From positions 1 to 48,592 of the forward strand of contig JAQUUC010000022.1 of the NCBI GenBank assembly GCA_028694105.1: a stretch of DNA of 48,592 bases, given 5' to 3'. The DNA comes from Hespellia sp. GTDB taxonomy: Bacteria; Bacillota; Clostridia; Lachnospirales; Lachnospiraceae. The notes under the pieces were generated by a model. The model saw nothing but the letters and a program-made list of their open reading frames with translations. It made no database searches and was not told where the DNA came from. The stretch's first letter is position 1. Each line of letters starts with the position of its first letter. This document shows positions 31,805 through 40,742 of this stretch, one piece after another. A program made the position numbers and the translations under genes.

Positions 31805-33235
31805 TTATCTGCTGATTTCGCCTGTATAATAAAAACCATGACATTCTTTTAAATGCACATCAACAATCTGGCCGATGTAAGAAGCATCGCCCGGAAGATG
31901 TACCAGAATATTATTGCTTAAGCGGCCGGTTACCAGACTCGCATCGTGGTCATTCACCGATTCAATCAGCGCTTTCTGTGTGGTTCCCGTGTGCACGGAA
32001 CAGACTTCCGCTGAAATCGACTGCACTTCTTTTAAAAGGCGGTCAAAACGGTCCTTAATGACATCTGCCGGAACCTGATCGTCCATGGCTGCTGCGGGAG
32101 TACCCGTCCGTTTGGAATAGATAAAGGTAAAGGCACTGTCATAGCGGACCTGTTTTACCACATCCATCGTCTCTAAGAAGTCCTCTTCTGTCTCACCCGG
32201 GAAACCGACAATGATATCCGTTGTCAGGGAGATGTCGGGAACGGCTGTCTTGATTTTATTTACAAGCTCCAGATACTGCTCCTTCGTGTACCGGCGGTTC
32301 ATCTTTTCCAGAATGCGCGAACTTCCGGACTGAACCGGCAGATGAAGGTGCTTACAGATCTTATCAGAGTGCTTCATCACTTCAATCAGTTCATCAGATA
32401 AATCCTTCGGATGGGAGGTCATAAAGCGAATACGCTCCAAGCCCTCAATCTTCTCAATCTCCTGTAACAGCTGTGCAAATGTAATCGGATGTTCCAGATT
32501 CTTTCCATAGGAATTCACATTCTGCCCGAGCAGCATGATCTCAACGACACCGTCTGCGACCAGCTTTTCAATCTCGCGGAGGATATCCTTTGGATTACGG
32601 CTTCGCTCGCGCCCGCGCACGTATGGCACAATACAGTAGCTGCAGAAATTATTGCAGCCGAACATGATGTTCACCCCTGATTTGAAGGCGAACTTGCGCT
32701 CACTCGGAAGGTCTTCCACAATCTGATCCGTGTCCTTCCAGATATCGATGACCATACGGTTAGATTCAAAGCGGGTTGCGATCAGCTCAGCAAATTTGTA
32801 GATGTTATGTGTTCCAAAAATCAGGTCAACAAACCGATAGCTCTTTTTGAGCTTTTCAACAACCTCCGGCTCCTGCATCATGCAGCCGCACAGACCGATC
32901 ATCATATGTGGTTTTGATTTTTTGATGTGCCCTAACTGGCCGAGACGTCCGTATACACGCTGATTCGCGTTTTCGCGGACGGTACAGGTATTGTAGATGA
33001 CAAAATCGGCCTTCTCTTCATCGGCCTCTTCGACATATCCAATTTGTTCCAGGATACCGACCAGCTTCTCGGAGTCACGGGCGTTCATCTGACAGCCAAA
33101 GGTAGTGACTGTAAAGGTAAGATCACGGCCAATCTCCTTCGCCTTCTTTGCAACGTATTTTTTTGCCTTTTCTATGTAATAGAATTGTCGTTCCGGTTCA
33201 TGGACCGGGATATTGGTTCCATCTAATGTATTCAT
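31805..33235 (-). CDS. miaB: tRNA-2-methylthio-N6-dimethylallyladenosine synthase
   Basis: 476 residues. N-terminal UPF0004 domain with three cluster cysteines (TFGCQMN, YNTCTVRENA, GLCGCM), the radical-SAM motif FGCNNFCSYCIVPYVRG (about 190-205) and a C-terminal TRAM domain. It adds the methylthio group to i6A37 made by MiaA. AAGGAAAAC precedes the ATG. It is upstream of mutS and downstream of DUF896 and DUF4250 genes in one apparent operon. Confidence 0.97.
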   Translation of the reverse strand: MNTLDGTNIPVHEPERQFYYIEKAKKYVAKKAKEIGRDLTFTVTTFGCQMNARDSEKLVGILEQIGYVEEADEEKADFVIYNTCTVRENANQRVYGRLGQLGHIKKSKPHMMIGLCGCMMQEPEVVEKLKKSYRFVDLIFGTHNIYKFAELIATRFESNRMVIDIWKDTDQIVEDLPSERKFAFKSGVNIMFGCNNFCSYCIVPYVRGRERSRNPKDILREIEKLVADGVVEIMLLGQNVNSYGKNLEHPITFAQLLQEIEKIEGLERIRFMTSHPKDLSDELIEVMKHSDKICKHLHLPVQSGSSRILEKMNRRYTKEQYLELVNKIKTAVPDISLTTDIIVGFPGETEEDFLETMDVVKQVRYDSAFTFIYSKRTGTPAAAMDDQVPADVIKDRFDRLLKEVQSISAEVCSVHTGTTQKALIESVNDHDASLVTGRLSNNILVHLPGDASYIGQIVDVHLKECHGFYYTGEISR

Positions 33236-33250
33236 ATGTTTTCCTTTTTC

Positions 33251-33433
33251 TTATATAAATTGGTTTTGTGATGCATCATATTCATAATCAACGCTTTTTA
33301 ATTCGTTTAAAATCCATTTTTTATCTGCCTGCATCGAGCTGCAGAGTTCATCGAAGCTGTCGTACTCATCCCGCAGCTTTGTGTTCACGATACTGAGCAG
33401 CATAATTGGGTCACTTGGTAATCCGTTCAGCAT
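33251..33433 (-). CDS. DUF4250 small protein
   Basis: 60 residues. DPIMLLSIVNTKLRDEY and the ending YEYDASQNQF match DUF4250, a small soluble family of unknown function mainly in Clostridia and other anaerobes. It is helical and acidic, without cysteines besides one. GGAAGGA from the end of the preceding gene lies about 11 bases before the ATG. It starts 6 bases after DUF896 and ends 15 bases before miaB. Confidence 0.87.
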   Translation of the reverse strand: MLNGLPSDPIMLLSIVNTKLRDEYDSFDELCSSMQADKKWILNELKSVDYEYDASQNQFI

Positions 33434-33439
33434 ATGAGA

Positions 33440-33661
33440 TCAATGTCCTTCCTTGTTTCCAAATTTTTCGCCCAGATTGACAACAGTGCCATCCTTTTCT
33501 TTGATGTCAATGTTATTGAGCTGAGAAGTCAGATTCCGCCGGAAAGATTCAATATATTCTTTTCGGAGAACCTGCTGTTCCTTCCGCTCCTCTTCCGTCA
33601 ATCCTTCTGCTTTTGATTTTCTTGCTAATTCATTTATCCGTTGTATTTTTACCTGTTCCAT
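33440..33661 (-). CDS. DUF896 (UPF0291, YnzC-like) small protein
   Basis: 73 residues from the ATG at 33661, which has GGAAGGA 9 bases upstream; an in-frame start six codons earlier is not supported. Two N-terminal helices (INELARKSKAEGLTEEERKEQ, then RKEYIESFRRNLTSQLNN) are diagnostic of DUF896. Bacillus YnzC belongs to the SOS operon yneA-yneB-ynzC; here no LexA box is seen before it, and it heads the miaB-mutS-mutL operon. Function unknown. Confidence 0.88.
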   Translation of the reverse strand: MEQVKIQRINELARKSKAEGLTEEERKEQQVLRKEYIESFRRNLTSQLNNIDIKEKDGTVVNLGEKFGNKEGH

Positions 33662-33702
33662 TTTTAATAATCCTTCCAATCAAATTCTTTGCATATTTAT
33701 CT

Positions 33703-33731
33703 ATAATACACTATTTCACGCGTTCAGTCTA
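33703..33731 (-). promoter_or_regulatory. Promoter of the DUF896-DUF4250-miaB-mutSL operon
   Basis: Minus strand TAGACT (33731-33726), 17 bases, TATTAT (33708-33703). Both hexamers are close to sigma-A consensus, and the ATG is 42 bases downstream. Confidence 0.5.
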
Positions 33732-33758
33732 TGTTTTCGGCTGATAATTTTTTTCGAA

Positions 33759-34118
33759 TCAGCTGGAATAATTCTCTAAAAAGGAATACAGTTCTTTGGT
33801 GCTGCGCATATATTTCATCCCTTCGATTTCCGATTGGATTTCATCCGGCAGATCGTCCAGGAGAATGGAGGTATATTGAAAAATTGTCTGCCTGTCCCCA
33901 AGATAAACAATCACATATCCGCTTTGTGCTGCAAGATAATAGCCGGTATTTTTTTCCGCAGTTCCATCTGCCGGGAGGATCGGCTCCGCTTCCGGTTCAG
34001 AAACAGACTCGGGGACGGATTCCAGACGGGACAGATGATAAGAGGTGTAAAAGCCGACATCCAGCAGAGCCGCTAATAACATAATAACAAATAAGCCAAT
34101 GACATATCTACGTTTCAT
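33759..34118 (-). CDS. BofC-like C-terminal domain membrane protein
   Basis: 119 residues from the ATG at 34118 (AAGGAG 9 bases upstream). One membrane helix at the N-terminus (about 5-27), a Glu/Pro/Ser-rich linker, then a small domain: YYLAAQSGYVIVYL, then LDDLPDEIQSEIEGM and the ending ELYSFLENYSS. This matches the BofC C-terminal domain family; Bacillus BofC is a forespore checkpoint protein, but clostridial members with only this domain are uncharacterised. Function is inferred weakly. It follows the flippase gene by 58 bases. Confidence 0.75.
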   Translation of the reverse strand: MKRRYVIGLFVIMLLAALLDVGFYTSYHLSRLESVPESVSEPEAEPILPADGTAEKNTGYYLAAQSGYVIVYLGDRQTIFQYTSILLDDLPDEIQSEIEGMKYMRSTKELYSFLENYSS

Positions 34119-34176
34119 AGGATCACTCCTTTTCGATAAGTATTGGCTTATTAAACTGATTCTATTCAATTATATA

Positions 34177-35844
34177 TTAGAAAATCTCTTTGCTGATCAG
34201 ATGGAACTTCTTACAAATATGTACGATGAGATCTCCCTTCGGCATGCTTCTGAGTTCATCCTCAGAAAGTCCGCCAAGCTTGAGAAGGCTGATGGCATAT
34301 ACCAGAACTGCAACTACAATGGCAATCAGGGTGGCAATTTTACCGCCGATAAAGATATCGAATATTAAATAGCAGGCATAAGTAGCGACACCCATGATAA
34401 CAGAGGCTGTAACCGGCTTGAAAAATGTCTTATCTTTTTCCTGCTTATAGCCGCTCGCTTTTGCAATATCACGGGCATTTAAAATACACATGCATAAGCT
34501 GAAGATGATATTGGAGATAACAACACCGTAAATATTCCATTTAAGCGGAACAAGCATAATAAAGAGTGCAATCAAATGAATCACCAGTGAAATCAATCCG
34601 TTTTTTACAGGTGCATTCATTTGGTTGATGCCCTGCAGGATGGCGTTTGTAATCGTGGATAAGCTGTAAAATACAACCGTTACAGCACCGAGGATTAGCA
34701 TCATGGCTGTGGAAGTACGGGCGTCATTGAACAGCAGCTGCATGATCGGTGAAGCGAGGACCATAAAACCGACACAGCAGGGAATCGCAACAATCATACC
34801 AAAGCGAACAGACAAGTTGATTTTACTGTGCGTGAGTGTTTTGTTTCCCGCGGTAACCGCGGCGGTTAAACTCGGAATGACAGATGCCCCCAGAGCATTT
34901 GCAATTGCTAACGGAATATTGATCAGTACGCTGTATTTTCCACTGTAAATACCCATCAATGCGGTGTATTCCAATACGGTATATCCCTGAGAGGCCATGA
35001 CATTATTAAATACGGTCTTATCAATAATGGAATTGATGTTATAGATTCCGGTACTCATAACAACCGGAATCATTGTAATCAGAAGAATCCGGATAATACG
35101 GGAACGACTTTCAATGCGTGCAGAACGGTCTGCACGCAGTCTCCTGTGGATATTGTGACGATTCATATAGAACAGAAACAATAAAAACAAAAGTGCAAAG
35201 AGTGCGCCAAGTACGGTACCTAACGTGCCACCGGCCGCGCCGTAGGCGGCAGCTGTCTGCTCCGCATTTTTACCTTTTGCGACAGATTCTCCGAATTTGA
35301 ACAAAGAGTAAGCACCGACAATACTGATGATTGCATTAAATATCTGCTCTAATACTTGAGAGATTGCGGTCGGAATCATATTGCCAAGTCCCTGAAAGTA
35401 TCCACGAATAACGCCCATCACAGATACGATGAAAAGCGCAGGTGCTAATACCTTCAGCGCGAAGGCACTCATCGGAGCTTTCATGATATTGGCGGCTATA
35501 AAGTCAGCCCCAAAAAAGATGAGCAGACTGACTGCAAGACCAATGACAATAGAAAAAAACAGTGCGCAAATAAAAACGCGGAAAGCGTTGCGGCGCTGAC
35601 CTCGTGCGATTCGTGCAGACATGAGTTTTGAGACTGCAAGAGGAAGACTAAAAGAGGATAATAAAAGCGCAATCGCGTACACATCGAATGCATAGCTGTA
35701 GAATCCATTGCCCTCGTCTCCTAATATGTTGGTGAGCGGAATTCGATAGATTGCGCCGATAATCTTCGTGATAACAGCTGCAATGCTAAGGATCACTCCA
35801 TGAATCATGAAATTATTTTCTTTTTTTCTGCGTCTTTCTGGCAT
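34177..35844 (-). CDS. SpoVB/MurJ-type polysaccharide or lipid flippase
   Basis: 555 residues with about 14 membrane helices, MOP (MATE/MVF) superfamily. ITKIIGAIYRIPLTNILGDEGNGFYSYAFDVY at the start is typical of the SpoVB/YtgP group, as is the internal VIRGYFQGLGNMIPTA motif. Members flip lipid-linked peptidoglycan or polysaccharide precursors; B. subtilis has several, with SpoVB needed for spore cortex. Which one this is cannot be decided. It starts 19 bases after the ybeY stop. Confidence 0.87.
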   Translation of the reverse strand: MPERRRKKENNFMIHGVILSIAAVITKIIGAIYRIPLTNILGDEGNGFYSYAFDVYAIALLLSSFSLPLAVSKLMSARIARGQRRNAFRVFICALFFSIVIGLAVSLLIFFGADFIAANIMKAPMSAFALKVLAPALFIVSVMGVIRGYFQGLGNMIPTAISQVLEQIFNAIISIVGAYSLFKFGESVAKGKNAEQTAAAYGAAGGTLGTVLGALFALLFLLFLFYMNRHNIHRRLRADRSARIESRSRIIRILLITMIPVVMSTGIYNINSIIDKTVFNNVMASQGYTVLEYTALMGIYSGKYSVLINIPLAIANALGASVIPSLTAAVTAGNKTLTHSKINLSVRFGMIVAIPCCVGFMVLASPIMQLLFNDARTSTAMMLILGAVTVVFYSLSTITNAILQGINQMNAPVKNGLISLVIHLIALFIMLVPLKWNIYGVVISNIIFSLCMCILNARDIAKASGYKQEKDKTFFKPVTASVIMGVATYACYLIFDIFIGGKIATLIAIVVAVLVYAISLLKLGGLSEDELRSMPKGDLIVHICKKFHLISKEIF

Positions 35845-35863
35845 AGCGACTCCTACAGTTCCT

Positions 35864-36358
35864 TTATCGTAAAATCTGAATTTTTTCTAATATTTCTTTT
35901 TGCTTATCTTCCATCATATGACGGTCATCATGGTCAATATGATCGTATCCGAATAAGTGTAACATACTATGGGCAATTAGAAAAGCATATTCTCTCTTGA
36001 TCGAATGACCGTACTCTTCTGCCTGGGCAACCACTTTATCTTTGGAAATGACGATATCGCCGAGCATCAGTTCGCCGGTCTCCGGATTGAAGCAGTTTTC
36101 CTGTTCTTCGAGAAATTCGAAGGTTCCGGGGTGTTCGTATTCAATCATCGGGAAGGAAAGAACATCGGTCGGACGGTCAATCTGCCGGTACATATGATTC
36201 ATTTCCTGAATTGCATCATTGTCTGTAAGCAGCAGATTAATCTCTGCCTCATATGGGCATTCGGCGTATTCCAGAGCAGCTTCCACCACGGTTTCTGCAA
36301 TCTCCTGACAATTTATGGGCAGCCTGCTCTCGCCCTCTTCTTCTAAATAAAGACTCAT
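35864..36358 (-). CDS. ybeY: Endoribonuclease YbeY
   Basis: 164 residues. The zinc motif HSMLHLFGYDH gives His130, His134 and His140; DRPTDVLSFPM is the conserved strand before it. YbeY acts in 16S rRNA 3' maturation and ribosome quality control. Its ATG overlaps the phoH stop by 4 bases. Confidence 0.97.
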   Translation of the reverse strand: MSLYLEEEGESRLPINCQEIAETVVEAALEYAECPYEAEINLLLTDNDAIQEMNHMYRQIDRPTDVLSFPMIEYEHPGTFEFLEEQENCFNPETGELMLGDIVISKDKVVAQAEEYGHSIKREYAFLIAHSMLHLFGYDHIDHDDRHMMEDKQKEILEKIQILR

Positions 36359-37344
36359 GTTCTTCTCCTTTTACTCTTTGGCCGGGTTGTTTTTTTCTCA
36401 TATTCCTCATATGCTTTTACAATCTTCTGTACAAGCGGATGACGGACAACATCTTTACTGGTCAGATTACAGATGGTAATATCATCGATATTCTTCAGCA
36501 CGCCCACCGCGACATCCAGACCGGAGGTGCTGCCGGCCGGGAGATCTTTTTGGGTAGAATCCCCAGTGACGACTACCTTTGAGCCGAAGCCGATGCGGGT
36601 CAGGAACATCTTCATCTGTGCCGGAGTCGTGTTCTGCGCCTCGTCGAGGATAATAAATGCATTATCCAGTGTACGGCCTCTCATGTATGCAAGAGGAGCA
36701 ACTTCGATCAGACCTTTTTCAGAATTCTTGATAAAGCTCTCCGCTCCCATAATCTGATACAATGCGTCATAAAGCGGACGAAGGTACGGATCAATCTTGC
36801 TCTGCAGATCTCCGGGAAGGAAGCCGAGCTTCTCACCCGCCTCGATGGCAGGTCTGGTTAAAATAATCCGGTTCACATCGTTATTTTTAAAGGCTGTAAT
36901 TGCCATGGCCATGGCAAGATATGTCTTACCGGTTCCGGCAGGTCCGATTCCGAAGGTAATCATCTGTTTACGAATCGCATCCACATATTTTTTTTGACCG
37001 AGTGTTTTGGGTTTGATTGGTTTTCCCAGAAGGGTATGACAGATCACATCCTTGTCAATTTCAAGCAGTCCGTCCTCATTTCCCTCAAATACAAGCGAGA
37101 TAGCGTAATCCACGTTCTGCTCGGAAATGATATTGCCACGTTCGGATAATTCGACTAATTGTGTCAGTATCTTCTGCGCTCTTTTCGCGTAAGCTTCTTC
37201 CCCTAAGATTTTTACATTTCCATCCCGGGCAATCAATGTGACATGTAATGTCCGTTCTATTTTTTTTGCAAAGATGTCAAACTGTCCGAAGACATTTTTT
37301 TCATGCTCTGCAGGCATATCAATGATAATTTCAGTTAAGCTCAT
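36355..37344 (-). CDS. phoH: PhoH-family ATPase (PhoL type)
   Basis: 329 residues. A small N-terminal RNA-binding-like region is followed by the PhoH ATPase domain with Walker A GPAGTGKT (134-141) and Walker B FIILDEAQNTTPAQMK. PhoH proteins are predicted RNA helicase/NTPases; the neighbouring ybeY suggests a role in rRNA processing. The start overlaps the yqfD stop by 4 bases, and the stop overlaps the ybeY start by 4 bases, so three genes are translationally coupled. Confidence 0.95.
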   Translation of the reverse strand: MSLTEIIIDMPAEHEKNVFGQFDIFAKKIERTLHVTLIARDGNVKILGEEAYAKRAQKILTQLVELSERGNIISEQNVDYAISLVFEGNEDGLLEIDKDVICHTLLGKPIKPKTLGQKKYVDAIRKQMITFGIGPAGTGKTYLAMAMAITAFKNNDVNRIILTRPAIEAGEKLGFLPGDLQSKIDPYLRPLYDALYQIMGAESFIKNSEKGLIEVAPLAYMRGRTLDNAFIILDEAQNTTPAQMKMFLTRIGFGSKVVVTGDSTQKDLPAGSTSGLDVAVGVLKNIDDITICNLTSKDVVRHPLVQKIVKAYEEYEKKTTRPKSKRRRT

Positions 37345-38585
37345 GGAGTAATAGTCCTTTCGTTTTCTGGCTCAGGTCTCTGCGACGGTTTTAAAATGCC
37401 TGTTTTTTCATTGGCATAAACAATTCCCTTTGCAGAGGAAGCAGAGTCACCTAAGTATATTTTAACACTATTTTCTGTAATTTGAACCCCCTTTTTTTCT
37501 AAATCAACACAAAACTGGTGGAAATGTTCAGATAATAGTCTTGTTATCTCCTCTTTGGTGTATTTTTTAGAAACAAACTCATAAGATTTTGCCGTCTGCA
37601 TACCGAATCTGACAGGTATGGAAAGACTCGGCAGGAGTTTTGGAGCTATTTCTGTGGTGTGAATTTCCTGCTGTTTGGCCGGTGAGACAGAATGAAGGGC
37701 ATAAAATGTATTTTTGATGCGTATATAACATCCATATTTCTGGTTTTTTGTATACGTTTTTGCCTGATAGACCGTGTTTAATATCTCCTCGTAGGGATAG
37801 GTGACAGCAGCGTAAATATCGGCATCTGCGCTCTGTGACTGATATCCGGTAATCTCACCGCTGTCGTTTTTGATGGGAAGGTAACCGGAAATGAGAATAT
37901 CGCCGCTTTGGATTTCATCCCCTTCATGAACCAGAGGAACCCCGGATCTTGTGATGATTTTTGTGATTTTCCCAGATTTGACGGCAACCAGATCCTGTGC
38001 CTGCTTATCGGAGGAATCACTGGCTTCGGCAGATGGACTGACTGTCTGCTGCGTGTTTTCTTTGATCTGTATTTTAATCTGTGACCCTTCCAAGGAGACG
38101 GACACCCATACAATATCCTGATAATGGCCGCGCAGCATGCGGACGATGGATTCACAGTTTACGTCTTTTGCAGCCATGCCGATGTGGGTCTTATTTGCAG
38201 AAAGGTATTCCGTTAAGCTTTCAGATGAGTAATATTGATTTCCACTTATTTCGATGTTCCAGACGGTATTGCAGAGCAGGTACATACAGATACAAAATGC
38301 GGTGAAGCCGGCAAAGAATAATTTCCGGTTCGAAAATCGATATAGAAAAAAGGGGAAACCGATTCTTTCAATAATCTGCAGTTTTACGCCCGTTTTACGC
38401 CTGATCGGGCGTATCCTGCGAAAATCAGAGATTGAGATACACAATTCATAACGATTATTTTTCGATAACAGATTCCACAAATGAATATTCTGAAACCGGC
38501 ACAAATTAATAAAACGTTCCAGAGAATCCCCGTGTATCCGGATGAGCAGATAGCCTCTTAGATAGCGAATCAGATTGGAAATCAT
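37341..38585 (-). CDS. yqfD: Sporulation protein YqfD
   Basis: 414 residues, usual length for YqfD. A short N-terminal soluble region (GYLLIRIHGDSLERFINLC), one membrane helix (about 88-108), then a large extracytoplasmic part with a BRX/Fn-like beta domain. It is a mother-cell sporulation protein of the SpoIIIA-type accessory set in Bacillus, where the yqfC-yqfD-phoH-ybeY order is the same. GGAGGAA in the end of yqfC precedes the ATG; the genes overlap by 4 bases. Confidence 0.93.
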   Translation of the reverse strand: MISNLIRYLRGYLLIRIHGDSLERFINLCRFQNIHLWNLLSKNNRYELCISISDFRRIRPIRRKTGVKLQIIERIGFPFFLYRFSNRKLFFAGFTAFCICMYLLCNTVWNIEISGNQYYSSESLTEYLSANKTHIGMAAKDVNCESIVRMLRGHYQDIVWVSVSLEGSQIKIQIKENTQQTVSPSAEASDSSDKQAQDLVAVKSGKITKIITRSGVPLVHEGDEIQSGDILISGYLPIKNDSGEITGYQSQSADADIYAAVTYPYEEILNTVYQAKTYTKNQKYGCYIRIKNTFYALHSVSPAKQQEIHTTEIAPKLLPSLSIPVRFGMQTAKSYEFVSKKYTKEEITRLLSEHFHQFCVDLEKKGVQITENSVKIYLGDSASSAKGIVYANEKTGILKPSQRPEPENERTITP

Positions 38586-38869
38586 GGGATTCCTCCGTTC
38601 TTTTCAGCTTGAAATTCGATGAGGCTTATGATACCGGTCACTTTCATTTCTTCATTGGTATAATACTCGATATTTAAATCGATACCATTTATTTTAATCT
38701 GTCCCGTTTTGGTCTGGATTCGAATCAGTTTTGAGGTGTATTCCAGAATACCTCTATAATTTTCAATGATGAATTCATGGAAACCTGTCATTGTAAGGAT
38801 GGGGACTTTTTGTGCGACATCCGAAGGTATTTCAGCTGCTTTTTGTAATTTCTGGAATGTATCGCCCAT
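38582..38869 (-). CDS. yqfC: YabP/YqfC-family sporulation protein
   Basis: 95 residues from the ATG at 38869; an ATG five codons upstream (38884) is also in frame. The shorter form aligns with YqfC proteins (ILTMTGFHEFIIENYRGILEY, then a short beta-rich domain ending SLIEFQ). The family has a single small beta domain shared with YabP, a spore-coat-associated protein. Neither start has a good ribosome binding site. A sigma-E-like promoter lies upstream. First gene of the yqfC-yqfD-phoH-ybeY group. Confidence 0.9.
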   Translation of the reverse strand: MGDTFQKLQKAAEIPSDVAQKVPILTMTGFHEFIIENYRGILEYTSKLIRIQTKTGQIKINGIDLNIEYYTNEEMKVTGIISLIEFQAEKNGGIP

Positions 38870-38899
38870 AAAAATACCATACATATGCTTTTTATAAAA

Positions 38900-38928
38900 A
38901 GTATATGTATGGCCTGAGCTTCCTATTC
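38900..38928 (-). promoter_or_regulatory. Sigma-E-like promoter of yqfC
   Basis: Minus strand GAATAGG (38928-38922), 13 bases, ACATATACT (38908-38900). This matches the Bacillus sigma-E pattern of ATA at -35 and CATAnnnT at -10 with 12-14 base spacing. An inverted repeat, CTTTTTATAAAAAG, lies right after it. Confidence 0.45.
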
Positions 38929-38934
38929 TGATTT

Positions 38935-40239
38935 CTATTCGAGGTTTTCCCTGATAATCGGTTCCGTCGCTGTCGGCTCCGGAACAATCCGGTATGCCTG
39001 AAGCAGTTTTTCTTTTGCCAGTGCAAGTTTCCCGGAATCATTTGCATGAATGGTCGCGAGAACTTCTCCGGGCTTTATGAAATCTCCCTTTTTCTTATGC
39101 AGTACAATTCCGACAGATAAATCGACCGGGCTGTCCTTGGTGATTCTTCCACCTCCCAAAAGGAGTGAAATTCTGCCCACCTCTTCTGTCAGGATTTTCT
39201 GAACATATCCACCTTCTGAGACCACAACATCCTCTGTCAGCGAGGCAGAAGGAAGCAGCTCCGGGTGGTCAGCCTGTCTGACATCTCCTCCCTGTGCGGT
39301 GATGAACTGCCGGAAGACTTCAAATGCCCTGCCATTGTGAAGGTTGTCGGATAACCGGCTGCGCGCGTCGGTCAGGCTCTCGGCTTTCTTTGCCTTGACG
39401 GCCATATAGGAACCCAGAGTCAGCACCAGCTCGGTCAGATCCGCGGGTCCTTCGCCCTGAAGTGTCCGGATCGCTTCTTTGACCTCCAGTGCATTTCCGA
39501 TGGCATATCCAAGCGGCTGATCCATATCGGATATCACGGCCGTCATATCCTTTCCGGCAAGCTTCCCGATGCTGACCATCTCTGAAGCCAGACTTCTGGA
39601 ATCTTCGAATGTCTTCATGAATGCACCGTCACCGGTCTTGACATCGAGTACAATGGCATCGGCGCCGGAAGCAATCTTTTTGCTCATGATACTGCTTGCA
39701 ATCAGTGACATCTGATCGACGGTTCCGGTTACGTCCCGAAGGGCATAGAGCTTCTTGTCAGCAGGTGCCAGATCGGAAGTCTGTCCCGCAATTGCTATAT
39801 GAATCCGGTTCACATTATCGATAAACTGCCGGGTTGTCAGACTGGTGGTAAAGCCGTCAAAGCTCTCCAGCTTATCAATGGTTCCTCCCGTATGACCAAG
39901 ACCTCTTCCCGACATCTTTGCCACAGAAACACCAAGGGAGGCCGCCATCGGACCAAGTACAAGTGAAGTCTTATCGCCGACCCCTCCGGTGCTGTGCTTG
40001 TCCACCTTGATTCCGGATATCCCGGAGAGATCCAGAATTTCCCCACTGTGTGCCATCGCGAGGGTAAGGTCTTTGGTCTCCTCTTTTGTCATGCCCTGAA
40101 AACAAATGGCCATCATCATGGCAGACATCTGATAGTCCGGAATGGTTCCTGCCGTATAATCCTGAATCATCTCTTCAATCTCCGCCTGATTTAGCGCAAG
40201 TCCGTGCTTCTTTTTCATGATCAAATCGTACATACTCAT
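38935..40239 (-). CDS. pdp: Pyrimidine-nucleoside phosphorylase
   Basis: 434 residues from the ATG at 40239 (GGAGG 8 bases upstream; the in-frame TTG two codons earlier is too close). Phosphate-binding KHSTGGVGDKTSL (81-93), the family signature SGRGLGHTGGTIDKLE (110-125) and a C-terminal alpha/beta domain are complete. It phosphorolyses uridine, deoxyuridine and thymidine; Gram-positive pdp enzymes accept all three, while deoA is thymidine-specific, and I choose pdp by taxonomy only. It follows rlmH by 20 bases. Confidence 0.92.
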   Translation of the reverse strand: MSMYDLIMKKKHGLALNQAEIEEMIQDYTAGTIPDYQMSAMMMAICFQGMTKEETKDLTLAMAHSGEILDLSGISGIKVDKHSTGGVGDKTSLVLGPMAASLGVSVAKMSGRGLGHTGGTIDKLESFDGFTTSLTTRQFIDNVNRIHIAIAGQTSDLAPADKKLYALRDVTGTVDQMSLIASSIMSKKIASGADAIVLDVKTGDGAFMKTFEDSRSLASEMVSIGKLAGKDMTAVISDMDQPLGYAIGNALEVKEAIRTLQGEGPADLTELVLTLGSYMAVKAKKAESLTDARSRLSDNLHNGRAFEVFRQFITAQGGDVRQADHPELLPSASLTEDVVVSEGGYVQKILTEEVGRISLLLGGGRITKDSPVDLSVGIVLHKKKGDFIKPGEVLATIHANDSGKLALAKEKLLQAYRIVPEPTATEPIIRENLE

Positions 40240-40259
40240 AAGCAATGCCTCCAGCTTCT

Positions 40260-40739
40260 TTATTTGTGATAGGGTTCCCCCTGAATGATGCGGTAGCTCC
40301 TGTAAATCTGTTCCAATAAAATAACCCGCATTAACTGGTGCGGGAAGGTCATTTTCGAAAAACTAAGGTGATAGTCAGCAGCGGATAAAATAGTCTGGCT
40401 AAGACCAATTGATCCTCCGATGATAAAGGTAATGTGACTTTGACCGCGGATGCCAAGTGAGTTGATTTTTTCAGACAAGCCTTCCGAAGTCAGCATCTTT
40501 CCATCAATTGCAAGTGCAATCACATAAGAATCGGGTTTGATGTATCTGGCGATACGATCCCCTTCTTTGTCTCGAATCTGCATTTCTACAGTTTCGCCTG
40601 CATTATCCGGTGTTTTTTCATCCGCCACCTCAATCAGTTCCAGCTTACAATACTTTGAAAGACGCTTCGCATATTCTGCGATAGCGTCTTTTAAGTATTT
40701 TTCTTTGATTTTACCTACGGATATAATCGTGATTTTCAT
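40260..40739 (-). CDS. rlmH: 23S rRNA pseudouridine-1915 N3-methyltransferase
   Basis: 159 residues, exact RlmH length. SPOUT-fold signature FIIGGSIGLS (SAM-binding knot) and the C-terminal FPHQLMRVILLEQIYRSYRI with GEPYHK at the end. It methylates pseudouridine 1915 in helix 69 of the mature 70S ribosome. It starts 3 bases after the nfnB stop, so it is probably cotranscribed with the Nfn genes. Confidence 0.98.
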   Translation of the reverse strand: MKITIISVGKIKEKYLKDAIAEYAKRLSKYCKLELIEVADEKTPDNAGETVEMQIRDKEGDRIARYIKPDSYVIALAIDGKMLTSEGLSEKINSLGIRGQSHITFIIGGSIGLSQTILSAADYHLSFSKMTFPHQLMRVILLEQIYRSYRIIQGEPYHK

Positions 40740-40742
40740 AGA

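Noticed and set aside
33740-33763. GCTGAT/ATCAGC inverted repeat at the end of the BofC-like gene as a terminator.
   Set aside because: Six-bp stem with a long loop and no T-run after it on the minus strand.
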